Assembly (NCBI RefSeq): GCF_026410505.1
Contig: NZ_JAPMIU010000002.1
Span: forward strand, 186,001 to 250,000
Source: Frateuria hangzhouensis
GTDB taxonomy: Bacteria; Pseudomonadota; Gammaproteobacteria; Xanthomonadales; Rhodanobacteraceae
DNA length: 64,000 bases
Direction of reading: 5' to 3'
Under the pieces are notes generated by a model. It was not told the DNA's origin. It ran no database searches and worked only from the letters and a program-made list of their open reading frames with translations. Of the stretch, positions 47,668 to 58,045 are shown piece after piece. Within the stretch, counting starts at the first letter, position 1; the number at the start of each line of letters is the position of its first letter. The translations under genes were made by a program, and so were the position numbers.

Positions 47668-48144
47668 GGCGCGCGCCTGGTGGGGCAGGGTCTCATGGTC
47701 GCATGGCCCGGCAAGTCACACGCGACTGGTCTCCTCGCTATCGTGGAGGGCTGGCGGTGCTTGCGCGGAGGACTATCCACAAGCGCCTGATGTCCGACCG
47801 GACCATTCACCAGCCCGGCAAGCAGCGGATCGCGGCGAGTTGAAACCCCTGCCCTTGGAACGGGAAGGGAGTAGATGGCGGCGGCTGGCCTTCCCCTTCG
47901 CGGGAGCGTTTGGGCGGGAATGGGTTTGCGCGCGGAGCTGGCTCACCGTCACCCTGGCTGCGGGTGCCTGGGTGATTCTCGCCCTTCGCCCCGGTCCTCT
48001 CCTGAAGGGACCTCGCATAACTCCCTTCGTGCGACGTTTTTTGTAGGGGCCCACCAGTGGGCTTCTACAATGGGCGTCGGAAGCTTTCGGGTTTTTCGAG
48101 GGTTTCCCGAAGGAGAGAAAGCACTCTTGCACTTTATCCTTGCC
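47668..48144. other. 477-base intergenic region with repeat material
   Basis: No gene is convincing. The left half has CCCTTGGAACGGGAAGGG-like pairs and the low-complexity look of dispersed intergenic elements. The right part holds a short palindrome at 48042-48071. Open frames on both strands here read as Arg/Pro/Gly-rich nonsense. Confidence 0.5.
48042..48071. repeat. Palindromic intergenic repeat, family 1, short form
   Basis: A single hairpin TTGTAGGGGCCCAC/GTGGGCTTCTACAA with loop CA. It matches one complete arm of the family 1 elements, without the second arm. Confidence 0.8.
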
Positions 48145-48869
48145 TCAGTGCGCGCGGTGCTGGTCGATCCAATGCCCGATGTCGTCGGCGGTGGGCGAGC
48201 CGTGCTTTGCCAGCGATGTGCTGATGACCGCGGCGGCCATGCGACCGTGGGGATCGACGAGGACCAGGGTCGGATAGGTGTCCACGCCGATCACGTCGAT
48301 CCAGGCCTGTGCATCGATCAGGCTGTCCAGTTGCAGCTTTCGTTGCCCGGCGAAGGTCCTGGCCGTTTCCCCGGGTTCGTAGGTGACAGGAGGGACCTCG
48401 AGGTCATCACGCCGTTGCGCCAACGCGTTGAGCGCCGGCACTTCGGCGATGCACGGCAGGCAGTCGGCGAAATAAAAGCTGAGCAGGGTGTAGTGGCCGG
48501 ACAGAGCTGCCTCGGTCAGATGCCGGGCCTGGGCCGTATCGAGCGCGAAGGAAGGCAGCGTCTGGCCTGGATGGATCTTGAGCGTTGGCTGCGAGGCGCT
48601 GGCAGGCTTGCTGACCGAACCGAGTCGCAAGGTCGCTGTGTGGGCGTCCACGTCCTTGTCGATGCTGAAGGAAAGCTTGTCGTCCTTGGCCTTCTGCATG
48701 AACTCCCGGTAGCCGATCGTCGATCCATCGGTGTCCAGGAAGCTGAGCTTGGTGTCGGCTGGCAAGGCCAGGGCGCTGACCAGCTCCGGCGGCGCACTGG
48801 CTGTCTGGGCATGCGCCGTGCCGAATGCGTGATGGCGAAGAGACAGGCGAGGATGATCGACCGCGTCAT
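48145..48869 (-). pseudogene. TlpA-like thioredoxin-fold protein, frameshifted within the signal peptide
   Basis: The body (240 or so residues) is a thioredoxin-fold domain with 'LSFYFADCLPCIAEVPALN' (CxxC) and 'VDTYPTLVLVDPHGRM', as in periplasmic TlpA/ResA-like disulfide reductases. GGAAGGA lies 5 bases before ATG 48869, which opens a signal peptide 'MTRSIILACLFAIT', but that frame then runs out of register. The other frame continues perfectly with 'AFGTAHAQTASAPP', an ideal cleavage site. One base is missing near 48829. Without a correction no start in the body frame has a ribosome site or signal. It is a recent lesion or a sequence error. Confidence 0.75.
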
Positions 48870-48954
48870 GGTGGTCCTTCCCTCGAAGACTGCACCCGAC
48901 TTTAGCCCATGACCCGGCGAATGGCGGCATGGCCGCCACCCGCCGGTCCCACGC

Positions 48955-51900
48955 TTACTCGCCGATGGTCAGCAGCGAGGCGTTGCCGCCGGCGGCGGTG
49001 GTGTTGATGGTGAGCGTGCGCTCGCTGGCGAAGCGCAGCAGGTAGTGCGGACCGCCGGCCTTGGGGCCGGTGCCGGACAGGCCTTCGCCGCCGAACGGCT
49101 GCACGCCGACCACCGCGCCGATCTGGTTGCGGTTGACGTAGCAGTTGCCCACGCGGGTATGGCGGCTGATGTAGTCGATGGTGGCGTCGATGCGGCTGTG
49201 CACGCCCAGGGTCAGGCCGTAGCCGGTGGCGTTGATCTTCTCGATCACCTCGGGCAGCTCGCTGGCCTTCCAGCGCAGCACGTGCAGCACCGGGCCGAAC
49301 ACCTCGCGGTCGAGGATCGACAAGGTGGGGATCTCGTAGGCGCGCGGAGCGAAGAAGGTGCCGTGGGCGGTGGCGGCCGGATCCATCGGCGCCTCGGCGA
49401 TCTTCTTGGCCTCCTTGTCCATGCGTTCGGCGTGGGCGACCAGGATGGCCTTGGCGTCTTCGTCGATCACCGGGCCGACGTCGGTGGAAAGCAGGCCCGG
49501 GTCGCCGACCTTGAGCTCGGCCATGGCGCCGGCGAGCATGGTGATCACCTTGTCGGCGATGTCCTCCTGCACGTACAGCACGCGCGCGGCCGAGCAACGC
49601 TGGCCGGCGGACTGGAACGCCGAGGCGATCACGTCCTTGACGATCTGCTCCGGCAGCGCCGAGGAGTCGGCGATCATCGCGTTCTGGCCGCCGGTCTCGG
49701 CGATCAGGATGGCGATCTGCGCCTTGCGCGCGGCCAGCGCGCGGTTGATCGCCCAGGCGGTCTCGGTCGAGCCGGTGAAGACCACGCCGGCCACGCGCGG
49801 ATCGCGGGTCAGCGCGGCGCCGACGGTGGGGCCGTCGCCCGGCACGAACTGCAGCACGTCCTTCGGGATGCCGGCGTCGTGCAGCAGCTGGGTGGCGACG
49901 TAGCCGATCAGGCTGGTCTGTTCGGCCGGCTTGGCGATCACCGTGTTGCCGGCGGCCAGCGCGGCGCTGACCTGGCCGATGAAGATCGCCAGCGGGAAGT
50001 TCCACGGGCTGATGCCGACGAACACGCCGCGGCCTTCGAGGAACAACTGGTTGGATTCGCCGGTCGGGCCGGGCAACGCGATCGGCTCGCCGAACAGGCG
50101 CCGCGCCATGGTGGCGTAGTAGCGCAGGAAGTCGGCCGCCTCGCGGATTTCGGCGATCGCGTCGGGCAGGCTCTTGCCGGCCTCGCGCACGCACAGTGCG
50201 ATGAACTCGCCGCGGCGCGCTTCGAGCTGCTCGGCGGCGTATTCCAGCATCGCCGCGCGGTTGGCGACCGGGAAGTTGCTCCAGCGGTCCTGCGCGGCGT
50301 GCGCGTTGGCCAGCGCCTTGTCGACCGTGGCCTCGTCGGCGGCCACGTAGCTGCCGAGCTTGCGGCGGCGGTCGGTCGGGTCGGTGACTTCGATGGTCGG
50401 ACCCTTGCTGGTCGCGCCGGGCACCAGCGGGCCGGCGGTCCACGGACCCTGGTGGGCGTTGGCCTCGTCGGCCAGGGCCTTCAGTTCGTTGTCGTTGGCA
50501 AAGTTCACGCCCATGGAATTCTTCCGTAGTTCACCGTAGAGGTTGGCCGGCAGCGGGATGCGCGGATGCGGGATCGACTCGAACGAGCGCACCGTCTGGC
50601 ACGGGTCGGCGACCAGTTCGCGTGCCGGCACGTCCTCATCCACCACGCGGTTGACGAAGCTGGTGTTGGCGCCGTTCTCCAGCAGGCGGCGCACCAGGTA
50701 CGGCAGCAGGTCCTCGTGCGTGCCCACCGGCGCGTAGACGCGGCACGGCGCGTTCAACCCGGTGCGCCCGATCACCTCGCCGTAGAGGTCCGCGCCCATG
50801 CCGTGCAGGCGCTGATATTCGAACGGGCGTCCCTGGGACAGGTGGTGTACCGCGGCGATCGTGTGCGCGTTGTGCGTGGCGAATTGCGGGTAGATGAAGG
50901 CCGGACCGGCATTGAACAGGCGCCGCGCGCAGGCCAGGTAGGACACGTCGGTGTTCGGCTTGCGCGTGTACACCGGATAGCCGGCCAGGCCGCCTTCCTG
51001 CGCGCGCTTGACCTCGGCATCCCAGTAGGCGCCCTTGACCAGCCGCACGTACCAGCGCCGGCCGTGCGCCAGTGCCATCTCGACCAGCCAGTCGATCACG
51101 AACGGGGTGCGCTTGGCGTAGGCCTGCACCACGATCCCTAAGCCGTTCCAGCCTTCGAGCGACGGATGCGCGAAAACCTCGCCCATGATGTCCAGCGACA
51201 GTTCCAGGCGGTCGGCTTCCTCGGCGTCGACCGAGAGCGCGATGCCGGCGGCCATCGCCAGTTGCGACAGCTCCAGCAGGCGCGCGACCAGCGCCTGGCG
51301 CGCGCGCTCGCGCTGGCTCGGCTCATAGCGAGGGTACAGCGCCGATAGCTTGACCGAGATCGACGGCGCGTCGGTGTGGTTGGCGTATGGCCCGCGCTTG
51401 CCCAGTGCCGCGATCGCATCGCGATAGGCCTGCTGGTAGCGCTCGGCATCCTCGGCGGTGAGCGCGGCCTCGCCGAGCATGTCGAAGGAATAGCGGTAAG
51501 CGGCGTTTTCTTTCTTCTTCGCCCGGTCCAGCGCCTCGTCGATGTCGCGACCCATGACGAACTGGTGGCCCATCAGGCGCATGGCATGGCGCACCGCGGT
51601 GCGGATCGCCGGCTCGCCCAGGCGGGCGACCAGCCGGCGCAGGGAGCCGGTGAAATCGTCGCGGGTGGTCTCGGCCAGGTTGACCAGCTCGCCGGTCAGC
51701 AGCAGGCCCCAGGTCGAGGCGTTGACCAGCGCCGATTCGCTCTGGCCCAGGTGCTTGCGCCAGTTGGCGTCGCCGAGCTTGTCGCGGATCAGCTTGTCGG
51801 CGGTGCGCTGGTCGGGGATGCGCAGCAGCGCCTCGGCCACGCACATCAGCAGCACGCCTTCTTCGCTGGACAGGTCGTACTGGCGCATGAACGCCTCGAC

Positions 51901-52110
51901 CATGCTCTGGTCCTTGGCCCGCGCACGCACGCGGGTGACCAGCGCGGCGGCGCGGTCGACCACCGCTTCGCGTTCGTCCGGCGGCAGGTCGGCCTGGTCG
52001 AGCAGGTCGAGTACCGCCTCGGTCTCGTCGCGCAGCCAGGCCGCGGTGATGCGGGCGCGGGCCGGTTCGGCGACCGCGGGGATTTCTGGGGTCAGGATGG
52101 ATTGCGTCAC
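48955..52110 (-). CDS. putA: Bifunctional proline dehydrogenase/delta-1-pyrroline-5-carboxylate dehydrogenase PutA
   Basis: This 1051-residue enzyme oxidises proline to glutamate in two steps. Residues about 100-470 form the FAD-binding proline dehydrogenase barrel ('GQSESALVNASTWGLLLTG', 'RLVKGAYWDAEVKRAQ', 'FATHNAHT'). Residues about 545-1045 are the P5C dehydrogenase with 'GISPWNFPLAIFIGQ', 'AETGGQNAMI' and catalytic Cys in 'SAGQRCSAARVLY'. There is no N-terminal ribbon-helix-helix domain and no long C-terminal domain, so it is the short bifunctional type without DNA binding. The start is GTG at 52110, where the family sequence begins. It is divergent from the cox operon. Confidence 0.95.
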   Translation of the reverse strand: MTQSILTPEIPAVAEPARARITAAWLRDETEAVLDLLDQADLPPDEREAVVDRAAALVTRVRARAKDQSMVEAFMRQYDLSSEEGVLLMCVAEALLRIPDQRTADKLIRDKLGDANWRKHLGQSESALVNASTWGLLLTGELVNLAETTRDDFTGSLRRLVARLGEPAIRTAVRHAMRLMGHQFVMGRDIDEALDRAKKKENAAYRYSFDMLGEAALTAEDAERYQQAYRDAIAALGKRGPYANHTDAPSISVKLSALYPRYEPSQRERARQALVARLLELSQLAMAAGIALSVDAEEADRLELSLDIMGEVFAHPSLEGWNGLGIVVQAYAKRTPFVIDWLVEMALAHGRRWYVRLVKGAYWDAEVKRAQEGGLAGYPVYTRKPNTDVSYLACARRLFNAGPAFIYPQFATHNAHTIAAVHHLSQGRPFEYQRLHGMGADLYGEVIGRTGLNAPCRVYAPVGTHEDLLPYLVRRLLENGANTSFVNRVVDEDVPARELVADPCQTVRSFESIPHPRIPLPANLYGELRKNSMGVNFANDNELKALADEANAHQGPWTAGPLVPGATSKGPTIEVTDPTDRRRKLGSYVAADEATVDKALANAHAAQDRWSNFPVANRAAMLEYAAEQLEARRGEFIALCVREAGKSLPDAIAEIREAADFLRYYATMARRLFGEPIALPGPTGESNQLFLEGRGVFVGISPWNFPLAIFIGQVSAALAAGNTVIAKPAEQTSLIGYVATQLLHDAGIPKDVLQFVPGDGPTVGAALTRDPRVAGVVFTGSTETAWAINRALAARKAQIAILIAETGGQNAMIADSSALPEQIVKDVIASAFQSAGQRCSAARVLYVQEDIADKVITMLAGAMAELKVGDPGLLSTDVGPVIDEDAKAILVAHAERMDKEAKKIAEAPMDPAATAHGTFFAPRAYEIPTLSILDREVFGPVLHVLRWKASELPEVIEKINATGYGLTLGVHSRIDATIDYISRHTRVGNCYVNRNQIGAVVGVQPFGGEGLSGTGPKAGGPHYLLRFASERTLTINTTAAGGNASLLTIGE

Positions 52111-52440
52111 GTGGGGATCTGCTGGCTGGGGAACCGCCCGGGGCGGCGGCGAAGCCCCCGATTGTACGCCCCGCACACAGGCGCATGCATCCGTGCGCGG
52201 AGGCACCGGGCGATAGCCCTGCGCCTGCCTCCGCGGCCGGCTGCCCCGCGCCTGGCGCGCGGGCAGGGCTGCGCGAAATGCAGTGCCCGCAGGCGGGCAC
52301 TTTTTCCGGCGCGGCCCGTGGTTCGGCCGTCCCGCTTCGTTCTCTCCGGCGCCCTGATCCGGGTCATGCGGGTGCGACATTCTTGCCTCGCGACGATGCC
52401 GCGGCCTATCATTCCGCTGTTCCAGGCACGCCGGATCCCC
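52111..52440. other. 330-base divergent intergenic region between putA and the cox operon
   Basis: No gene of its own. The region should contain the putA promoter on one strand and that of the DUF2244-cox operon on the other. I see GC-rich stretches and no clear sigma-70 hexamers, repeats or riboswitch-like structure. Confidence 0.5.
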
Positions 52441-52926
52441 ATGATCGTGCTTCGACCAGCTGCCGCCGGCCTGCCGTGCGTGACGATGTGGCTACGGCCC
52501 AATCGCGCACTCAGCCGACGCGGCTTGCGTCGCTTGATCGTGGTACTGGCGGCCCTGGCGCTGACGACGGCCGGGTTGGGTGCGTGGCAGGGGAATGTGT
52601 TCGCTCCGCTGTTTGCCCTGATCGAGTCCTGTGCGATGGCCGTTGCCCTGCGGCAGGCCTGGCGCGCGGGCGACCGCAGCGAACGCATCATCCTCGACGA
52701 GTCGTCGCTGGAAGTGCGCTCGCTGCCCGGGCGCCGGTGCGCGCGCTTCCAGTCCTACTGGGTGCGCGTGCGGCTGGCGCACGGCAACGGGCACGACCGT
52801 CTGCTGCTGGGGTCGCATGGACGCGAGCTGGAGATCGGTGCATTCCTCGCCGAAGAGGAGCGCGCCGAGCTGTCGAGGAAACTGAAGGTGCTGCTGGCTC
52901 AGGTGCGAGGCCAGCCGTGCAGGTAG
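52441..52926 (+). CDS. DUF2244 domain-containing membrane protein
   Basis: This is a 161-residue protein with two adjacent membrane segments (about residues 30-50 and 55-72), then a soluble part with 'RIILDESSLEVRSLPGRR', 'YWVRVRL' and 'LLLGSHGRELEIGAFLAEEE'. The last of these is the DUF2244 signature. DUF2244 genes lie in front of coxB in many proteobacteria, and here the stop is 20 bases before coxB. A role in oxidase assembly is suspected but unproven. The ATG at 52441 is taken as start; ATGs further upstream at about 52396 exist but lie outside the usual domain start. Confidence 0.8.
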   Translation: MIVLRPAAAGLPCVTMWLRPNRALSRRGLRRLIVVLAALALTTAGLGAWQGNVFAPLFALIESCAMAVALRQAWRAGDRSERIILDESSLEVRSLPGRRCARFQSYWVRVRLAHGNGHDRLLLGSHGRELEIGAFLAEEERAELSRKLKVLLAQVRGQPCR

Positions 52927-52946
52927 CTACAACAAAGGTGCAGGAC

Positions 52947-53945
52947 ATGACATCTGGCGGCATCAGGATCAAGGCCTTGGGGACACGGGCATGGGCGGCA
53001 GCGGTCGGTGCGCTGTGGGCCGGTTCGGCCTGGGTTAATCCGGCATGGGCCAATCCCCAGCCGGGCCAGCTCAACATGACGAAGGGCGTGACCGAGTGGT
53101 CGCACGAGCCTTACTTCCTCAACAACGTCGCGCTGGGCGTGTGCACGGTCATCGGCGTGCTGGTGTTCGGCGCGATGTTCGTCGCCATGTTCCGCTTCCG
53201 CAAATCGCGCGGCGCGGTGGCCGAGAAGTGGTCGCACAACACCATGCTCGAAGTGGTGTGGACCACCATCCCGGTGATCATCCTGATCGTGCTGGCCTGG
53301 ATGTCCACCGGCGGCCTGGTCTCCTTCGCCGACACCACCGGCTCGCAGATGACCGTCAAGGTCACCGGCTACCAGTGGAAGTGGCGTTACGACTACGTCA
53401 ACTACCAGGGCAAGGCGATCGACGGCGTCGGCTTCGTGTCGAAGCTGGACGAGCAGAGCAACGATACGCGCCAGCTCGGTTCGGAGCTCGATCCGGATGC
53501 GGTCAAGGTGGGCGACGAGAACACCTACCTGCTGAACGTCGACAAGCCGCTGGTGGTGCCGGTCGACACCAAGATCCGCTTCGTGATCACCGCCGGCGAC
53601 GTGATCCACTCCTGGTGGGTGCCGGCGCTGGGCTGGAAGATCGACGCCATCCCGGGCATGGTCAACGCGGCCTGGACCAACATCAAGGTGCCGGGCACCT
53701 ACCGCGGCCAGTGCGCCGAGCTGTGCGGCCAGGACCACGGCTTCATGCCGATCGTGGTCAAGGCGCTGCCGAAGGCCGAGTTCGCCCAGTGGCTGGCGCA
53801 GCAGGAGGCCGCCGGCAAGGCGCCGCCGGCCACGCCCGCGACGCCGGCTTCGCCGACGCCGGCGCCCGCCTCGACCGCCGCCGCCCCGGCATCCGCTTCG
53901 ACGACGGCCGCCGCGGCGGCCACGACGCCGGGCAAGCAGGGCTGA
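52947..53945 (+). CDS. coxB: Cytochrome c oxidase subunit II
   Basis: This 332-residue protein has a signal peptide (to about residue 35), two membrane helices (about 57-80 and 102-122) and a periplasmic cupredoxin domain. The CuA site is complete: 'VIHSWWVP' His, then 'CAELCGQDHGFM' with both Cys, Glu, His and Met. 'TGYQWKWRYDY' carries the conserved aromatic patch for electron transfer. There is no C-terminal cytochrome c domain; instead a Pro/Ala/Ser/Thr-rich tail of about 50 residues follows. AAGGTGCAGGAC precedes ATG 52947. The subunit receives electrons from cytochrome c. Confidence 0.98.
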   Translation: MTSGGIRIKALGTRAWAAAVGALWAGSAWVNPAWANPQPGQLNMTKGVTEWSHEPYFLNNVALGVCTVIGVLVFGAMFVAMFRFRKSRGAVAEKWSHNTMLEVVWTTIPVIILIVLAWMSTGGLVSFADTTGSQMTVKVTGYQWKWRYDYVNYQGKAIDGVGFVSKLDEQSNDTRQLGSELDPDAVKVGDENTYLLNVDKPLVVPVDTKIRFVITAGDVIHSWWVPALGWKIDAIPGMVNAAWTNIKVPGTYRGQCAELCGQDHGFMPIVVKALPKAEFAQWLAQQEAAGKAPPATPATPASPTPAPASTAAAPASASTTAAAAATTPGKQG

Positions 53946-53998
53946 TCGCCCCAGCCCACCCGCTTTTCAGTATTCGCATTAGGTAGAGGTGCAAGGCC

Positions 53999-55615
<1,617 letters not shown>

Positions 55616-55629
55616 CGGAACGCGCGACG

Positions 55630-55764
55630 ATGAACGGGCAGGCGCAGGATCGGGACATGGAGCGCGCACGCCGGAAGGGCGTGCGGCGCACCGTCTGGAT
55701 CGCCGGCGCGATCGCGGTGGCGTTGTTCCTGTTCTCGATTCTGAGCATGTTCAAGATCGAATAG
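55630..55764 (+). CDS. Small single-span membrane protein of the cox operon
   Basis: This is a 44-residue protein: a basic N-terminal half ('RDMERARRKGVRRTVW') and one membrane helix (about 22-40, 'IAGAIAVALFLFSILSMF'). It begins 15 bases after ctaD and ends 104 bases before coxC. Tiny membrane proteins of this shape are found at this place in many proteobacterial cox operons and are thought to aid assembly. I cannot name it. The usual next gene, ctaG (Cox11), is absent from this position. Confidence 0.75.
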   Translation: MNGQAQDRDMERARRKGVRRTVWIAGAIAVALFLFSILSMFKIE

Positions 55765-55867
55765 CGCAATTCGTACCAACCGGTCCGCCGCGGCGGACCG
55801 GCCAGCAATGCCCCGCGCACCATGGCGGGGATGGAAGCAAACAAAGAGATATCCACGGGGACCACTC

Positions 55868-56755
55868 ATGGGTCAGCAGCAAGGCGCTTATTTCGTACCG
55901 GTCAAGAGCTATTGGCCGATCGTGGCCGCGGTGGTCATGTTCCTCACCGTGTTCGGTGCCGCGCATTGGTTGAATGCCGAGCCGGGCGAAACGGGCTTCG
56001 GCAAGACGGTCATCACGGTCGGTTTCATCGGCATCCTGCTGATGTTCTTCGGCTGGTTCCGCTCGGTGATCAACGAGTCGCTCGCCGGCAAGTACGACGC
56101 CCAGGTGGACCGTTCGTTCCGCATGGGCATGATGTGGTTCATCTTCTCCGAAGTGATGTTCTTCGGTGCATTCTTCGGCGCGCTGTTCTACACCCGCATG
56201 TTCTCGGTGCCCTGGCTGGGCGGCGAAGGCCACGGCGTGCTCACCCACCAGTTCCTGTGGGGCGACTACGCCGCTGCGTGGGGCGCTGGCGGCGGCAACG
56301 GCCCGGGCAACATCGGCGGCAATTTCCAGACCGTCGCGCCGTGGGGCCTGCCGCTGCTCAACACGCTGATCCTGCTTACCTCCAGCGTCACCGTGACCAT
56401 CGCGCACCATGCGCTGAAGGCCGGCCACCGCGGCAAGGTGCTGGTGTTCCTGGGCCTGACCGTGCTGCTGGGCGCCGTGTTCGTGTATGCCCAGGCGCAC
56501 GAGTACATGGAGGCCTACCACGAGCTCAACCTCACCCTGCACAGCGGCGTGTACGGCTCGACGTTCTTCATGCTCACCGGCTTCCACGGCCTGCACGTGA
56601 CGCTGGGCACGATCATGCTGGCAATCATCTGGCTGCGCGTGCTCGCCGGCCACTTCAGCCGCGATCATCATTTCGGCTTCGAGGCGGTGGCGTGGTACTG
56701 GCACTTCGTCGACGTGGTGTGGCTGGGCCTGTTCATGTTCGTCTACATCCTCTGA
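55868..56755 (+). CDS. coxC: Cytochrome c oxidase subunit III
   Basis: This 295-residue subunit has seven membrane helices. The family blocks are 'YFVPVKSYWPIVAAVVMF', 'MGMMWFIFSEVMFFGAFFGA' with the conserved Glu, 'LNTLILLTSSVTVTIAHHAL', 'LTGFHGLHVTLGTIML' and 'EAVAWYWHFVDVVWLGLF'. It stabilises subunit I and may guide oxygen. The ATG at 55868 begins 104 bases after the small membrane protein and is followed by a strong terminator, so the structural operon ends here. Confidence 0.98.
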   Translation: MGQQQGAYFVPVKSYWPIVAAVVMFLTVFGAAHWLNAEPGETGFGKTVITVGFIGILLMFFGWFRSVINESLAGKYDAQVDRSFRMGMMWFIFSEVMFFGAFFGALFYTRMFSVPWLGGEGHGVLTHQFLWGDYAAAWGAGGGNGPGNIGGNFQTVAPWGLPLLNTLILLTSSVTVTIAHHALKAGHRGKVLVFLGLTVLLGAVFVYAQAHEYMEAYHELNLTLHSGVYGSTFFMLTGFHGLHVTLGTIMLAIIWLRVLAGHFSRDHHFGFEAVAWYWHFVDVVWLGLFMFVYIL

Positions 56756-56770
56756 GGCGAACCACGCTGC

Positions 56771-56802
56771 AAAAAAGCCCGCCGGATGGCGGGCTTTTTT
56801 TT
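56771..56802 (+). terminator. Rho-independent terminator after coxC
   Basis: Stem AAGCCCGCC/GGCGGGCTT with loop GGAT and a T run of eight, 16 bases after the coxC stop. The run of A on the left also lets it serve the minus strand. Confidence 0.95.
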
Positions 56803-56850
56803 GGTTCGTGGCAGGTTCGTCGCTCCCCCGCACGCGACTGTTCGCCGCCG

Positions 56851-56878
56851 TGCAGGAGCGCACCTGTGCGCTCCTGCA
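56851..56878. repeat. Palindromic intergenic repeat, minimal family 1 form
   Basis: A perfect 28-base palindrome: TGCAGGAGCGCAC, CT, GTGCGCTCCTGCA. It is close to one arm of the family 1 elements, with GCGCAC in place of GCCCAC. Confidence 0.85.
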
Positions 56879-57038
56879 GAAACCGGAAATCGATGGGTTG
56901 TCGACCGGCCCCTCCGGCATCGCGGCTGGCCTGACGGGCGGCTGCAAGGAAACACACCTGGCTGCGCCGGAATCGACGGCAGGCGGCAGTGGTCTAAATG
57001 TCGCGCTCGCGGACCGCGCTTGCCTGGGACCGCTACAA

Positions 57039-57254
57039 TTACCGGCCGACGCCGTGGGGCTGCAACCAGCCCATCCAGATGCCCAGCATGATCATGGCGA
57101 TCAGCACGATCGACAGGCCGATGCGCCGGGTCAGCGCCCAGGCGGTGCGTTTGCTGCCGTCCTTGTCGGTCATCATGTAATACAGGGCCTGGCCGAGGTT
57201 GAACACCACGACCAGGAACATGATCACGACGACGATGGGATAGATGGTTTCCAC
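57039..57254 (-). CDS. Twin transmembrane protein (DUF2909)
   Basis: This is a 71-residue protein with two membrane helices (about 4-24 and 43-62) and a central 'ALYYMMTDKDGSKRTAWALT' block, the DUF2909 signature. It ends 'GWLQPHGVGR'. It starts at GTG 57254; no upstream ATG fits. DUF2909 genes often lie opposite to surf1 in cox regions, as here, which suggests a role in oxidase assembly. Function is not known. Confidence 0.85.
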   Translation of the reverse strand: METIYPIVVVIMFLVVVFNLGQALYYMMTDKDGSKRTAWALTRRIGLSIVLIAMIMLGIWMGWLQPHGVGR

Positions 57255-57313
57255 GTGAGCGGTCCGAACGACTTCCGAGCCGGCAGTATAGCCACGGCCG
57301 ACGAGGCCTCCGC

Positions 57314-58045
57314 GTGACACGTTGGCGCAGGCCGGCCTGGTGGAGCGTGCTGCTGACCGTGGCCGCCGCGGTGCTGTTCGTGCGCCTGGGCGTCTGGCAG
57401 CTCGATCGCGCCGACTACAAGGAAACCCTGGTGCGACGCTATGCCGCCGCGGCGACGGCTCCGCCGGTGCCGTTCGACCGGATCGCCGCCGCGCCGCCGG
57501 CCGAAGCTTTCCCGCGGGTGGTAGTACACGGCCACTGGCTTGGCGACCGCGTCTATCTGCTGGACAACCCTCGCCATGATGCGCATGGCGGCGTGGAGGT
57601 CTACGCGCCGCTGGCGCTGCCGGACGACTCGCGCCTGCTGCTGGTGGACCTGGGCTTCTTGCCCGGCGCCGGCCGGGCAAAGCTGCCGCCGCTGCCGGCG
57701 GGCGAAGCCTCCCTGCACGGCCTGTACCTGCCGCCGCCGGGCGTGGGTCTGGAACTGGGCGGCGACGCGCTGGCTGGCCAGACGCAATGGCCCAAGACCA
57801 CCATTTACCTGGATCTCGATCAGGTCGCCGGCGACCTGGGCCGGCCGCTGTACCCGCGCGTGCTCGCGCTCGACGCCGATCCGGCGGTGGCCTACCAGCG
57901 CGTGCACGCCTTCGATTTCTCCTCGATGCCGCCGTCGCGGCATCGGGCCTACGCCTTCCAGTGGTTCAGCCTTGCGGTCGCCGTGCTGGCGATTTTCCTG
58001 GTCCTGCACCGCAAGCGCCGCCCCCGACGCACGGACAACCGATGA
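57314..58045 (+). CDS. SURF1-family cytochrome oxidase assembly protein
   Basis: This is a 243-residue protein with N- and C-terminal membrane helices (about 9-27 and 212-230) and a periplasmic domain between them, the SURF1 layout. Conserved parts are 'RLGVWQLDRADYKETL', 'VVVHGHWLGDRVYLLDNPRH' and 'HAFDFSSMPPSRHRAYAFQW'. SURF1 helps insert heme a into subunit I. It begins with GTG at 57314. It overlaps the SCO-like gene by 4 bases and leads an assembly operon surf1, SCO-like, ctaA and heme O synthase. Confidence 0.9.
   Translation: MTRWRRPAWWSVLLTVAAAVLFVRLGVWQLDRADYKETLVRRYAAAATAPPVPFDRIAAAPPAEAFPRVVVHGHWLGDRVYLLDNPRHDAHGGVEVYAPLALPDDSRLLLVDLGFLPGAGRAKLPPLPAGEASLHGLYLPPPGVGLELGGDALAGQTQWPKTTIYLDLDQVAGDLGRPLYPRVLALDADPAVAYQRVHAFDFSSMPPSRHRAYAFQWFSLAVAVLAIFLVLHRKRRPRRTDNR

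Noticed and set aside
47773-48132. Minus-strand open frame of about 119 codons in the region before the TlpA-like gene
   Set aside because: The peptide is Arg/Ser/Pro-rich and covers a palindromic repeat. There is no ribosome binding site and no family likeness.
48829-48829. Programmed frameshift in the TlpA-like gene
   Set aside because: There is no slippery heptamer or downstream structure at the site, and a frameshift inside a signal peptide would serve no clear purpose.
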